A stretch of 64,000 bases of DNA from Roseovarius nubinhibens ISM (GCF_000152625.1 NZ_CH724156.1:2320687-2384686); one strand, 5' to 3'. Positions 25,991-37,375 are shown, counted from the stretch's first letter. Made by a program: numbers and translations. The notes: generated by a model not told the origin, from the letters alone.

Positions 25991-26522
25991 GATCTCTCCC
26001 TTGATGGCGGCGCCGCCGCTGATTTTCGCGGCGATTGCGGGGCTGTTTCTCGTCGGCATGATGCGCGACGACCCCGATGCGCTGCCCTCGGTCTTTGTCG
26101 GGCGCGAGGCGCCGCCACTGCCGTCCGAGGCGCTGCCGGGGCGGGCGCCGCTCACCGATGCCGATCTGCGCAGCGGTGAGGTCACCATCGTGAATTTCTG
26201 GGCCTCCTGGTGTCCGCCCTGCCGGGCCGAGCACCCGACGCTCAAGGCGCTGGCCCAAGAGGGCTTGCGCGTTGGTGGGGTGAATTTCAAGGATGAGGCG
26301 GATCAGGCCAATGGCTATCTCGACCGGGATGGCGATCCGTTCTTTGGCGTGAGCTATGACCCGAAAGGGCGCACCGCCATTGATTGGGGGGTCACCGCGC
26401 CGCCCGAGACCTTTATCATCGGACGCGATGGCACGGTTCTCTTTCGCTTTGCCGGGCCTCTGGTCGGCAGTGATTACGAGCAGCGGTTTCGCCCCGCTCT
26501 CGACCGGGCCTTGGCGGAGTGA
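25983..26522 (+). CDS. ccmG: Thiol:disulfide oxidoreductase CcmG/DsbE (HelX)
   Basis: A 179-residue periplasmic thioredoxin-fold protein anchored by an N-terminal helix (about residues 8-28). The active site is NFWASWCPPCRAEHP, with the CcmG-specific GVNFKDE and cis-proline region TAPPETFII. It reduces apocytochrome c before haem attachment. The start at 25983 has GGAG upstream and follows directly from ccmD; the frame to 25953 is rejected. It closes the ccmABCDG run; ccmE, ccmF and ccmH are not in the window. Confidence 0.93.
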   Translation: MARISPLMAAPPLIFAAIAGLFLVGMMRDDPDALPSVFVGREAPPLPSEALPGRAPLTDADLRSGEVTIVNFWASWCPPCRAEHPTLKALAQEGLRVGGVNFKDEADQANGYLDRDGDPFFGVSYDPKGRTAIDWGVTAPPETFIIGRDGTVLFRFAGPLVGSDYEQRFRPALDRALAE

Positions 26523-26524
26523 GG

Positions 26525-26556
26525 CCGGTCAAGATCGGTTAAGTCCGGTTAGGACG
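26525..26556. repeat. 10-bp direct repeats behind ccmG
   Basis: CCGGTCAAGA, TCGGTTAAGT and CCGGTTAGGA stand head to tail, then CGGCTC. The period is 10 bp, unlike the 11-bp arrays elsewhere in this window. They lie between the ccmG stop and the stop of the small reverse gene. Confidence 0.55.
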
Positions 26557-26558
26557 GC

Positions 26559-26693
26559 TCAATAGTCGCATTGCAGATGGCTGACCTCGTCGCTCGCCCG
26601 GCAATCATGGGTGTTGGCGGCGTCGCCCTGTGCGCCGACGACGGCGAGGATGACGAGGGCGGCCGCCTGAGCGGTAATCAAGAACCAGCGCAT
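26559..26693 (-). CDS. Small secreted or membrane protein, 44 aa
   Basis: A short gene encoding MRWFLITAQAAALVILAVVG, then a polar part of about 24 residues with two cysteines (THDCRASDEV and LQCDY at the end). The first 22 residues look like a signal peptide or membrane anchor, with AAN a possible cleavage site. TAAGGA stands at good distance before the ATG. It is convergent with ccmG and co-directional with acnA upstream, but behind the acnA terminator. A disulfide between the two cysteines is possible in the periplasm, where the neighbouring CcmG acts. No family recognised. Confidence 0.65.
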   Translation of the reverse strand: MRWFLITAQAAALVILAVVGAQGDAANTHDCRASDEVSHLQCDY

Positions 26694-26824
26694 TTTTTTT
26701 CCTTATCTGCTTGTCCTAAGACATGGGGCAGGGCGGGAAAAAAAGAAGTGGGCATCTGCGCGCCATATTCCCCCTTGGGCCTCCTTGAGCGAAATCCAGC
26801 GTGGTGTTGCGCGGCAATCCCCCA

Positions 26825-26856
26825 TGAAAAAACCCCCGGTGTGGAACCGGGGGTTT
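26825..26856 (-). terminator. Intrinsic terminator of acnA
   Basis: An 11-bp perfect stem (AAACCCCCGGT at 26830-26840, ACCGGGGGTTT at 26846-26856) is preceded on the + strand by a run of A, which becomes TTTTTT after the stem on the minus strand. It ends acnA transcription and separates it from the 44-aa gene. Confidence 0.9.
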
Positions 26857-26893
26857 CGTGTTTTTCAGGATGCGGCGTCGGCTGACGCGGCGA

Positions 26894-29668
<2,775 letters not shown>

Positions 29669-29751
29669 TGGGATCTCCTTCCGGCTGGGAATGGCTCTGG
29701 CTTGGGTTGCTTCTGACCGATTTGCGGCAAGCGATCAAGGGGTCTGAGCGC

Positions 29752-29777
29752 AAATTGTATACGAGTGTACACAATTT
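29752..29777. promoter_or_regulatory. 26-bp palindrome between acnA and the DUF1223 gene
   Basis: AAATTGTATAC (29752-29762), spacer GAGT, GTACACAATTT (29767-29777) form an inverted repeat of 11-bp arms with one mismatch. The core TTGT.TACA resembles operators of GntR/FadR-like regulators (TTGTATACAA). On the minus strand TTGAAA directly precedes it, so it may overlap the acnA promoter. The other divergent gene starts 132 bases away. Confidence 0.65.
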
Positions 29778-29909
29778 CAAGCGCCTTGCGGGCTGTCACA
29801 AGGCATCGCGCAGGCGTGATTGGTTTCACGCGCCGTTTGACGCTAGGTTTTCCAGAGGGCAAAAGCCCAATGTGATATAGAGCAGACTGACCAAGGAACG
29901 GAGCGGCGC

Positions 29910-30635
29910 ATGGCGCGAGGATGGAGATCGATAGCGTGTGGACTGGCTCTGGCCCTTCCTCTGGTTCTGGGCCTCGGGCCGGGATCGGCGGTGCAGGCGC
30001 AGGGCCGGGCCGTGGTGGTCGAGCTCTTTACCTCGCAGGGCTGTTCCTCTTGCCCGCCGGCGGATGAATATCTGCATGAGCTGGCCAAGCGCGACGATGT
30101 GATCGCGCTGGCGCTGCATGTGGATTATTGGGATTACATCGGCTGGAAGGATATTTTCGCCGATCCCGCCTATACGGCGCGGCAGCGCAAATATGCCAAG
30201 GTCGCCGGGCGGCGCATGGTTTATACGCCGCAGATGATCATCAACGGGCAGGAAGATGTGGTGGGCAATCGGCCGCAGGATGTGCAGGCCTTGATTGCGG
30301 CGCATCAGGCGAAACCGGCGCAGGTGCGGCTTCATGTGACGCGGGCGGGGCGGGCGTTGCAGATCAATGCGCGCGATGTGAGCGGGGCGGGGCAGAGCTG
30401 GGATGTGCAGCTGGTGTCCTACCGGCCTGAAAGCCCGGTCAAGATCACCCGGGGCGAGAATGCCGGGCATGATTTCACCTATGCCAATGTGGTCACCGGG
30501 ATCACCCGGATCGCGCAATGGCAGGGCAATACGCCGCTGTCGCTGAATGCCAAGGCGCCGGGCGATGGGCCGGTCGTGGTGGTGGTGCAGCGCGCCGGGC
30601 TGGGTCGGATCGCGGCGGCGCAGATCGCCAAATAA
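29910..30635 (+). CDS. DUF1223 thioredoxin-like secreted protein
   Basis: A 241-residue protein with a signal peptide (helix about residues 8-28, cleavage near VQAQG) and the DUF1223 start VVVELFTSQGCSSCPPADE, where CSSC is a thioredoxin-like active site. The HVDYWDYIGWKD and QMIINGQED segments are also characteristic. The family is periplasmic and of unknown function; the motif suggests a disulfide-related redox role. It is divergent from acnA. Confidence 0.88.
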   Translation: MARGWRSIACGLALALPLVLGLGPGSAVQAQGRAVVVELFTSQGCSSCPPADEYLHELAKRDDVIALALHVDYWDYIGWKDIFADPAYTARQRKYAKVAGRRMVYTPQMIINGQEDVVGNRPQDVQALIAAHQAKPAQVRLHVTRAGRALQINARDVSGAGQSWDVQLVSYRPESPVKITRGENAGHDFTYANVVTGITRIAQWQGNTPLSLNAKAPGDGPVVVVVQRAGLGRIAAAQIAK

Positions 30636-30659
30636 CCCGAAATTAACCTGAAAATGCCA

Positions 30660-30703
30660 CGTCGGTGGCGCGTCGGTTACGCGTCGGTATTGCGACGGTC
30701 CTG
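30660..30703. repeat. 11-bp direct-repeat array B (consensus CGTCGGTATTG)
   Basis: Four exact 11-bp units, CGTCGGTGGCG, CGTCGGTTACG, CGTCGGTATTG and CGACGGTCCTG, lie between and across the stops of the convergent DUF1223 and acyltransferase genes. The last units encode the acyltransferase C-terminus (RRNTDA). Confidence 0.85.
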
Positions 30704-31615
30704 CATATGGCGGGCGCGGGCCTCGGCGAGATCGCCGGTGCCATCCTTCCAGCGGCGGTGAATCCAGAACCATTGGTCCATGTGATCGCGCACCTGCGCC
30801 TCGAGCCGGTCGTTGAATTCGCGCGTCATCTCGACCGGGTCGCCATGGGCGATGGGGGCCTCGACATGGATGTCGAAATGGAGGCCGTCGGGGCGGCGGA
30901 TGCCCCAGACCGGGACCAGCGGCGCGTCATATTTCAGCGCCAGCTCGGCGGTGACGAGCGAGGTCAGCGCGGGCTGGCCGAAGAAGTCGAGCGGCACGCC
31001 GTCCTGGGCGTTGAGATCGTTGAGGATGGCCAGCACGCCGCCCTTGCGGAGATGTTTGACCATGGCGACCATGCCGCGTTTGCCCTGTTCGAACATCGGC
31101 TGGCTCAGCGCGTCCATGACCTGGGTGTAATGGACGTTGAAATAGCGGTTCTTGAGCGGGCGGTAGAAGACGCCCATTTCGAACCCCTGTTCGATCATCG
31201 CGATGCGGGCGGCGTTGAAACTGCCGAAATGGCCGGTGACAAAGATCACCGGGCGGTTCTCGGCGCGGGCCTTGCGGATCGCCTCCATGCCGGGGCCGGA
31301 GACGGTGGATTGGCGCGCGGTCTCGATGAAATCGCGGGTCGAATACATCTCGATCATGTTGCGCCCGGCATTGTCGGGCACCCAGCGGACGAGGTGATTG
31401 ACCTCGGCGGGCGAAAGATCGGGGCGCACCTGGGCGAGGTTCTCGCGCACCCGTTTGCCATAGCCCGCCAGCGGCGCGACGAGGCGCGCGGTGATCCAGC
31501 CCATCACCGGCACGCGGGTCCGGTAGGGCAAGAGAAGCGCCAGACCGATCAGCCCACGCAGCACGAGGTTCACCACATATTCGCTGGCGCGGGGGAGAAA
31601 CGGGTCTTTGGACAT
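30677..31615 (-). CDS. Lipid A biosynthesis acyltransferase homologue (LpxL/HtrB family) with altered catalytic motif
   Basis: A 312-residue inner-membrane protein with one N-terminal hydrophobic segment. It has the family blocks IFVTGHFGSFNA, VFYRPLKN, ILNDLNAQDG and FFGQPA. Family members transfer an acyl chain to lipid A using an H-X4-D/E pair. Here the sequence is H-FGSF-N, so the acidic residue is Asn. It may be less active, act on another lipid, or the neighbouring residues may compensate. The start at 31615 (MSKDPFLP) has no clear ribosome site; 31651 is an alternative. Confidence 0.8.
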   Translation of the reverse strand: MSKDPFLPRASEYVVNLVLRGLIGLALLLPYRTRVPVMGWITARLVAPLAGYGKRVRENLAQVRPDLSPAEVNHLVRWVPDNAGRNMIEMYSTRDFIETARQSTVSGPGMEAIRKARAENRPVIFVTGHFGSFNAARIAMIEQGFEMGVFYRPLKNRYFNVHYTQVMDALSQPMFEQGKRGMVAMVKHLRKGGVLAILNDLNAQDGVPLDFFGQPALTSLVTAELALKYDAPLVPVWGIRRPDGLHFDIHVEAPIAHGDPVEMTREFNDRLEAQVRDHMDQWFWIHRRWKDGTGDLAEARARHMQDRRNTDA

Positions 31616-31712
31616 GGGCTGGGCCGCCTTGTTGTTCACTGGCCCCGACATAAAGCGGACGGGACACGGGGACAAGCGCGGTGATCAGCGGCGGGATCTG
31701 CGGGCGACCGGG

Positions 31713-32783
31713 TCAATCCTCCTCATCGTCGTCTTGCGGGGTGACGAGGGAGATTTCGCCCGCCGCGTCGAGACGGCGGATGGCGTTGATCACCTCGGTC
31801 ATCGCCTCTTCGCCGGTGCGGGGGCGGACGGTGCCCATCTCCTGCATCGCCTCGCGGAGGTTTTCCGACATGCGTTTCGACATGTTCGACAGCAGGAATT
31901 CCGCCACATTGTCGAGCCCGGCAGGCCCGGCGGCGGCGAGCGCGGTGACGAGCCGGGTCTGATCGACCTCGCGCAACACGCGCGGCACATCGGCGGTGCC
32001 GAGCCGTTCCGGGATATGGGCGAAGGTGAAGATCGCCTTGCGCACCTGTTCGGCGAAATCGCGGTCCTCTTCTTCGAGCCCCGAGAGCACATCGTCGCGC
32101 AGCGAGGAGAGCGAGGAATTGAGAATCGCGCCGACCCGTTCCACCGGCCCGTCGGCAAAGGCCATCACCGGCTTGTCGGCGAGCTGCGCGGCGAGGGCCA
32201 TGCCGATGCGTTCGACGGCGACCGGGTTCACCGCCTCGGTCTGCGACACGGCATAGGTGATGCGGCGGGCGGTTTCGCCGGGCAGTTTGCCCAGAAGTTC
32301 GGCGGCGCGGGTCACCTCGAGTTTCGACAAGAGCACGGCGGCCACCTCGGTGCATTCGGCCTGAATGAGCGGGGCAAGTTCCGAAAGTTCGGCCTTGCGG
32401 ACCTGATCCCACGGATCGCCCATCTGCCGCACGCCCGCCTCCTTACGCAGGCGCGAGGCGGTCTGGGGCGAGAGCCTGCCGCCGAGTTCAGAGAGCGCGC
32501 CGGCGACGCCATGCGGGAAGATGAGGCCCATCGCCTCAAGCTCGGACGCGAATTCGCCGAGCACCGCGATAAGCGTTTCGCGGTCGACATAGCGCATTGC
32601 GCCCATCTGGGTGGTCAGGCTTTCCTGCAGCGGTTCGGGCAGGTCGGCGAGGCGCAGTTCGGCGCCTTCCTTGAGCAGGAAGCGCACGATGATCGCGGCC
32701 TTTTGTCGGCGGGTCAGGTGGGCGGCAGGGCGCAGGGGCGCGGTGCTGCCCTCGATCTGCGCCAGCGATGTCGGTGAGCCCAT
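31713..32783 (-). CDS. fliG: Flagellar motor switch protein FliG
   Basis: A 356-residue protein with the three FliG parts: N-terminal domain beginning LTRRQKAAIIVRFLL, middle domain, and the torque-generating C-terminal domain (EFLLSNMSKRMSENLREAMQEMG). The acidic tail DDDEED is unusual but fits the family's variable end. Start at 32783 is favoured by GAGG six bases before; 32789 is possible. No other flagellar gene is near; it stands between the acyltransferase and purB. Confidence 0.85.
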   Translation of the reverse strand: MGSPTSLAQIEGSTAPLRPAAHLTRRQKAAIIVRFLLKEGAELRLADLPEPLQESLTTQMGAMRYVDRETLIAVLGEFASELEAMGLIFPHGVAGALSELGGRLSPQTASRLRKEAGVRQMGDPWDQVRKAELSELAPLIQAECTEVAAVLLSKLEVTRAAELLGKLPGETARRITYAVSQTEAVNPVAVERIGMALAAQLADKPVMAFADGPVERVGAILNSSLSSLRDDVLSGLEEEDRDFAEQVRKAIFTFAHIPERLGTADVPRVLREVDQTRLVTALAAAGPAGLDNVAEFLLSNMSKRMSENLREAMQEMGTVRPRTGEEAMTEVINAIRRLDAAGEISLVTPQDDDEED

Positions 32784-32885
32784 GGTCATCCTCGTCTGGT
32801 TCCGGCTCAGACTAGGGGCCAAGGGTGAAAAATCGCCTAACGGGTTTGGGGGGGCGGGGAACGCCCGGTCGCGGGTTGTATCCGG

Positions 32886-33039
32886 GCCAAATCGGAGATT
32901 TGGCAGCGCCCGAACCGCCCCCACGGGGCGGGCGCTTGCGCCCACCCCTCGGTTCGGGCGCGGGGGTGTGGGGGTTTACCGTGCAGCTTGCTCCGGGCGG
33001 GCGGGTGCTTGCGCCCAGCCCTCGGTTCGGGCGCGGGGG
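32886..33039. repeat. GC-rich intergenic palindrome and 41-bp direct repeats
   Basis: The spacer between fliG and purB (about 320 bases, 32784-33104) has no gene. It holds a perfect palindrome GCCAAATC-GGA-GATTTGGC (32886-32904) and two near-identical copies of a 41-bp unit (32926-32966 and 32999-33039, centred on GCTTGCGCCCA and CTCGGTTCGGGCGC) with a start-to-start distance of 73 bases. The purB terminator follows. Confidence 0.75.
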
Positions 33040-33053
33040 AGGCGCTGGGAATG

Positions 33054-33081
33054 AAAAAAGGGCCGCCATGAGAGGCGGCCC
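33054..33081 (-). terminator. Intrinsic terminator of purB
   Basis: Arms GGGCCGCC and GGCGGCCC (33060-33081) around a six-base loop are followed by TTTTTT on the minus strand. It lies 24 bases past the purB stop. Confidence 0.92.
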
Positions 33082-33104
33082 TTGGTTTGGTCGGTCGGGT
33101 GGGA

Positions 33105-34412
33105 TCAGCTCTCGCCGAAGACCCGGCCAAAGATCGTGTCGACATGTTTGGTGTGGTAATCCATGTCGAATTTGGCGCGGATGCCGTCTTCGCCCAGCGC
33201 GGCGACAACCTCGGCATCGGCGAGCAGAAGTTCCTGGAAGTCGAGACGCTCTTCCCAGACCTTGAGCGCGTTGCGCTGCACCATGGAATAGGCGTCTTCG
33301 CGGCTGACACCGGCCTGGGTCAGGGCGAGGAGCACCCGCTGGCTCATCACCAGGCCGGGGAATTTATTCATGTTGTCGAGCATGTTCTCGGGGAAGATCA
33401 GCATCTTGTCGATGACGCCGGTCAGCCGGTTCAGCGCGAAATCGAGCGTCACGGTGGCGTCGGGGCCGATGCCGCGCTCGACCGAGCTGTGCGAGATGTC
33501 GCGTTCATGCCAGAGCGCCACGTTTTCCATCGCCGGGATCACCGTCATCCGCACGAGACGGGCGAGACCGGTGAGGTTTTCGGTCAGCACCGGGTTCTTC
33601 TTGTGCGGCATGGCCGACGAGCCCTTTTGGCCCATCGAGAAGAATTCCGCGCCTTCGAGCACTTCGGTGCGCTGCATGTGGCGGATTTCGATGGCGACGT
33701 TTTCGATCGACGAGGCGATGACGCCGAGCACGGCAAAGAACATCGCGTGGCGGTCGCGCGGGATCACCTGGGTCGAGATCGGCTCGGGCGAGAGGCCGAG
33801 CTTGGCGCAGACATGTTCCTCGACCCGGGGGTCGATATTGGCGAAGGTGCCGACCGCGCCCGAGATGGCGCCGGTGGCGATCTCTTCGCGGGCCTGTTCG
33901 AGACGGCGCTTGTTGCGGTCCATCTCGGCATAGAAGCGGGCGAAGGTGAGCCCCATGGTGGTGGGTTCGGCATGGATGCCGTGGCTGCGGCCGACGCGCA
34001 CGGTGTTCTTGTGCTCCATCGCGCGCTTCTTGAGCGCGGCGAGCAGCTTGTCCATATCGGCGAGCAGGATGTCGGCGGCGCGCACGAGTTGCACGTTGAG
34101 GCAGGTGTCGAGCACATCGGAGGAGGTCATGCCCTGATGCACGAACCGCGCCTCTTCCGAGCCCACATGTTCGGCGAGATGGGTCAGGAAGGCGATGACG
34201 TCATGTTTGGTCACGGCTTCGATTTCGTCGATCCGGGCGACATCGAATTCCACGTCCTTGGCCTTCCACACGGCTTCGGCGTTTTCGCGGGGGATCACGC
34301 CGAGATCGGCCATGGCGTCACAGGCATGGGCCTCGATCTCGTACCAGATGCGGAATTTGGTCTCGGGCGACCAGACGGCAACCATTTCGGGGCGCGAATA
34401 GCGGGGAATCAT
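33105..34412 (-). CDS. purB: Adenylosuccinate lyase PurB
   Basis: A 435-residue fumarase-superfamily enzyme acting twice in purine synthesis (SAICAR to AICAR, and adenylosuccinate to AMP). The signature loop GSSAMPHKKNP is intact, as are TSSDVLDTCLNVQ and the catalytic HGIHAEPTT. Length is normal for the short bacterial form. It has its own terminator and is divergent from the DUF6314 gene. Confidence 0.96.
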   Translation of the reverse strand: MIPRYSRPEMVAVWSPETKFRIWYEIEAHACDAMADLGVIPRENAEAVWKAKDVEFDVARIDEIEAVTKHDVIAFLTHLAEHVGSEEARFVHQGMTSSDVLDTCLNVQLVRAADILLADMDKLLAALKKRAMEHKNTVRVGRSHGIHAEPTTMGLTFARFYAEMDRNKRRLEQAREEIATGAISGAVGTFANIDPRVEEHVCAKLGLSPEPISTQVIPRDRHAMFFAVLGVIASSIENVAIEIRHMQRTEVLEGAEFFSMGQKGSSAMPHKKNPVLTENLTGLARLVRMTVIPAMENVALWHERDISHSSVERGIGPDATVTLDFALNRLTGVIDKMLIFPENMLDNMNKFPGLVMSQRVLLALTQAGVSREDAYSMVQRNALKVWEERLDFQELLLADAEVVAALGEDGIRAKFDMDYHTKHVDTIFGRVFGES

Positions 34413-34494
34413 GCTAGCGGTGTCCTGTGGTGATGGATGGGTTGCTGCGGGGTTTAGACCCGTGCGCCCAAAGGAACAAGGCAGGAGCGCGAAA

Positions 34495-34902
34495 GTGGGT
34501 CGTTTTGCCCGTGTTTTGGCGGATTTCGAAGGGGTTTGGCAGCTTTCGCGCGAGATCGTTCAGGCGGATGGCGGGCGCGCGCGCTTTGCCGGGGAGGCGA
34601 TGTGGCGGCCCGATCCCGAGGGGCTGCGCTATGAGGAGCGGGGGCTGTTGCAGATCCCCGGCCAGCCCGCGATGCAGGCCGAGCGGCGGTATTTGTGGCG
34701 TGACGATCTGACGGTCTGGTTCGACGATGGGCGGTTTTTCCATCAGGTGCCGCCGGAGGGCGGTGAGACCGGCCATTGGTGCGATCCCGATCAATATGAC
34801 GTGGCCTATGAGTTCGGCCGCTGGCCCGAGTTCACCGTGCGCTGGCAGGTGCGGGGGCCGCGCAAGGATTATGAGATGCGGAGCCTCTACAGGCGCGCCT
34901 GA
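34495..34902 (+). CDS. DUF6314 family protein
   Basis: A 135-residue soluble protein that begins VGRFARVLADFEGVW with a GTG codon; AGGAG lies seven bases before it, so this start is preferred to the ATG at 34411, which would add a low-complexity extension inside the purB promoter. It has a lipocalin-like beta pattern with RYLWRDDLTVWFDDGRFFH and WCDPDQYDV, typical of DUF6314. Function unknown. Confidence 0.78.
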   Translation: MGRFARVLADFEGVWQLSREIVQADGGRARFAGEAMWRPDPEGLRYEERGLLQIPGQPAMQAERRYLWRDDLTVWFDDGRFFHQVPPEGGETGHWCDPDQYDVAYEFGRWPEFTVRWQVRGPRKDYEMRSLYRRA

Positions 34903-34914
34903 GCCGCGCGGCGT

Positions 34915-35688
34915 TTAGGCGAGGATGCCATTGGCGGTGTCGAGCACGGCGGGCAGGATGCGGGCGCGGACCTCGTCGAAATCATAGCTGAGCCCGGAGA
35001 CCGAGACCTGCACCGCTGCCTCGGAGCGGCCGCCGGGGCCGGTGATCGGGGCGGCGAGGCTGATTTCATTGAGGATCACCTGATCGCGGGTGAGCGCATA
35101 GCCGTTGCGGCGGCATTCGACGATATCGGCGTTGATCGCGTCGCGGTCGGTGATCGTCTTATGCGTATAGGGGTGCACCTCCTAGGTTTCGACCGCCTGC
35201 CAGCGGTCCTCTTCGGCCCAGGTCGAGAGCATCACCCGGCCCGAGGCGGTGCAGAGCGCGGGCACCCGGCGGCCGACGATGGAGGCGGCGAAATGGGTGC
35301 GCTGCGAGGGCAGGCGCAGCGCGTAGATGATGTGATTGCCAGACATCTGCGCGAGGTTCACCGTCTCGCCGATCTGCTGCGACAGTTCCACCAGTTTCGG
35401 CAGCGCCCGGGCGATGATCGGATCGGACCAGTAATAGGCATAGGCCAGTTCGAGCCAGGCATGAGAGGGACGGAATCGCCGGGTCGCGCTATCGCGATCG
35501 AGCATGCCTTCGACATGAAGCGTGTGGGCGAGGCGCTGAACCGCGCTTTTTTGCAGCCCGGTGCGCTGCACCAGTTCCGAGAGCGACAGGCTGGCATGAG
35601 ATTCGTCGAAAGCGCGGAGCAATTTCAGCCCTTTGGCCAGCGTGCCTGCGTAAAGTGAGCTGTGCTTTTGCGCGGTTTCTTCGCCCAT
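34915..35688 (-). pseudogene. IclR-family transcriptional regulator interrupted by an in-frame amber codon
   Basis: The frame reads as one IclR protein of 257 codons except for TAG at 35182-35184 (codon 169). Before it are the winged helix-turn-helix (LAKGLKLLRAFDESH, LSELVQRTGLQKSAVQRLAHTL) and the first half of the ligand domain (VGRRVPALCTASGRVML). After it the same frame continues with HPYTHKTITDRDAI, RNGYALTRDQV and the usual C-terminus to TAA. The break lies in a loop of the effector domain. The gene is divergent from the peptide transporter operon and was probably its regulator. It may be a true nonsense mutation, a truncated active form, or a sequencing error. Confidence 0.8.
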
Positions 35689-35844
35689 ATTTTAAGTCTC
35701 CCCCCAATTGAGCCCCGACATGATCCGCAAAAACCCTTGACGGGTGCGGGACTCTTCCGCTTAACTTGATCATATAACGATGCTGTGTGTCAAATAGTGA
35801 TACTCGGCATCCCGTCAAAAAACTGCCACCCACAGGGAGCCGAC

Positions 35845-37362
35845 ATGAAAACTTTCCTTTTCAAGACCACTGCCATTGCTGCGCTGGCTGCCAGCACCGC
35901 GATGCCTGCCCTGGCCGACAAGGCCTCGGGCACGCTTAACGTGGCCTTCACCAAAGAGCTCGAGAACGTCGACAGCTATTTCAACTCGTCGCGCGAAGGC
36001 GTCGTGTTGCAGCGGGCGATCTGGGACGGTCTGATCTATCGCGATCCCGAGACCAACGAATATATCGGCAACCTCGCGACCAGCTGGGAGTGGATCGACG
36101 ACACCACGCTCGAGCTCAAGCTGCGCGAAGGGGTGACGTTCCACAACGGCGAAGCGTTCAACGCCGATGACGTGGTGTTCACCGTCAATTACGTCGCCAA
36201 GGAAGAAAACGGCGTCAAGACGCAGCGCAATGTGAACTGGATGAAATCGGCCGAGAAGGTCGATGATTACACCGTGCGCATCCTGCTCAAGGACAAGTTC
36301 CCGGCGGCGATCGAATTCCTGTCGGGTCCGGTGTCGATGTACCCGAATGAATATTACGCCGAAGCCGGCCCCTCGGGCATGGGGCTCAAGCCCGTGGGCA
36401 CCGGCCCCTATAAGGTGACCGAAGTGGTGCCGGGCCAGCATTTCGTGCTGGAGGCCAATGAGAGCTATCACGACAGCCCCAAGGGCCAGCCGGAGATTGC
36501 CAAGATCGACATCCGCACCATCCCGGATGTGAACACGCAGATGGCCGAGCTGTTCTCGGGCTCGCTCGATCTGATCTGGCAGGTGCCGTCGGACCAGGCG
36601 GAAAAGCTCGCCACGATGGACCAGTTCACCGTCGCCAATGAATCGACCATGCGGGTCGGTTACCTGCAGATGGATTCGGCCGGTCGCAGCGGTGAGGACA
36701 ACCCGTTCACCAAGCTCAAGGTACGTCAGGCGATCAACCACGCGATCAACCGTCAAGAGCTTGTCGATGCGCTGCTCAAGGGCAAGAGCAAGGTGGTCTA
36801 TACCCCCTGCTTCCCGAGCCAGTTCGGCTGTATCCAGGACGTGACCGAATATGAGTACGATCCGGAGAAGGCCAAGGCGCTGCTGGCCGAGGCGGGCTAT
36901 CCCGATGGGTTCACCATCGAGTTCTACGCCTATCGCGACCGGCAATATGCCGAGGCGATTGCCAGCTATCTCAACGCCGTGGGCATCCAGACCGATTTCA
37001 AGATGCTGCAATATTCGGCGCTGCGTGAGCTCAACATGAATGGCGAAGTGCCGATCTCGTTCCAGACCTGGGGCAGCTATTCGATCAACGACGCCTCGGC
37101 CATGGTCAGCCAGTTCTTCAAGCACGGCGCGCTCGATTCGACGCGCGACGATGAGGTGCTCGAATGGCTCAACGTGGCCGACAGCTCGACCAACCCGGAC
37201 GAGCGGATCGAGTATTACACCAAGGCGATCCAGAAGATCACCCAAGAGGCCTATTGGGCGCCGATGTTCACCTATAACACCAACTACGTCTTCACCGGCG
37301 AGGTCGATTACACCCCGACACCTGATGAGGTGCTGCGGTTCGTCGACATGAGCTGGAAGTAA
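35845..37362 (+). CDS. Peptide/opine ABC transporter substrate-binding protein (SBP_bac_5)
   Basis: A 505-residue periplasmic receptor with a clear signal peptide (MKTFLFKTTAIAALAAS, cleavage near ALADK) and the DppA/OppA family blocks (LEPLxR-like region replaced by LRVAFTKELEN-type start, AINHAINRQELVDALLKG, GYPDGFTIEFYA). AGGGAG precedes the ATG at 35845. It opens an operon with two permeases, two ATPases, a gamma-glutamyltransferase and an M20 peptidase, so a gamma-glutamyl peptide such as glutathione is a possible ligand. Confidence 0.88.
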   Translation: MKTFLFKTTAIAALAASTAMPALADKASGTLNVAFTKELENVDSYFNSSREGVVLQRAIWDGLIYRDPETNEYIGNLATSWEWIDDTTLELKLREGVTFHNGEAFNADDVVFTVNYVAKEENGVKTQRNVNWMKSAEKVDDYTVRILLKDKFPAAIEFLSGPVSMYPNEYYAEAGPSGMGLKPVGTGPYKVTEVVPGQHFVLEANESYHDSPKGQPEIAKIDIRTIPDVNTQMAELFSGSLDLIWQVPSDQAEKLATMDQFTVANESTMRVGYLQMDSAGRSGEDNPFTKLKVRQAINHAINRQELVDALLKGKSKVVYTPCFPSQFGCIQDVTEYEYDPEKAKALLAEAGYPDGFTIEFYAYRDRQYAEAIASYLNAVGIQTDFKMLQYSALRELNMNGEVPISFQTWGSYSINDASAMVSQFFKHGALDSTRDDEVLEWLNVADSSTNPDERIEYYTKAIQKITQEAYWAPMFTYNTNYVFTGEVDYTPTPDEVLRFVDMSWK

Positions 37363-37375
37363 GATCCAAACCGCG

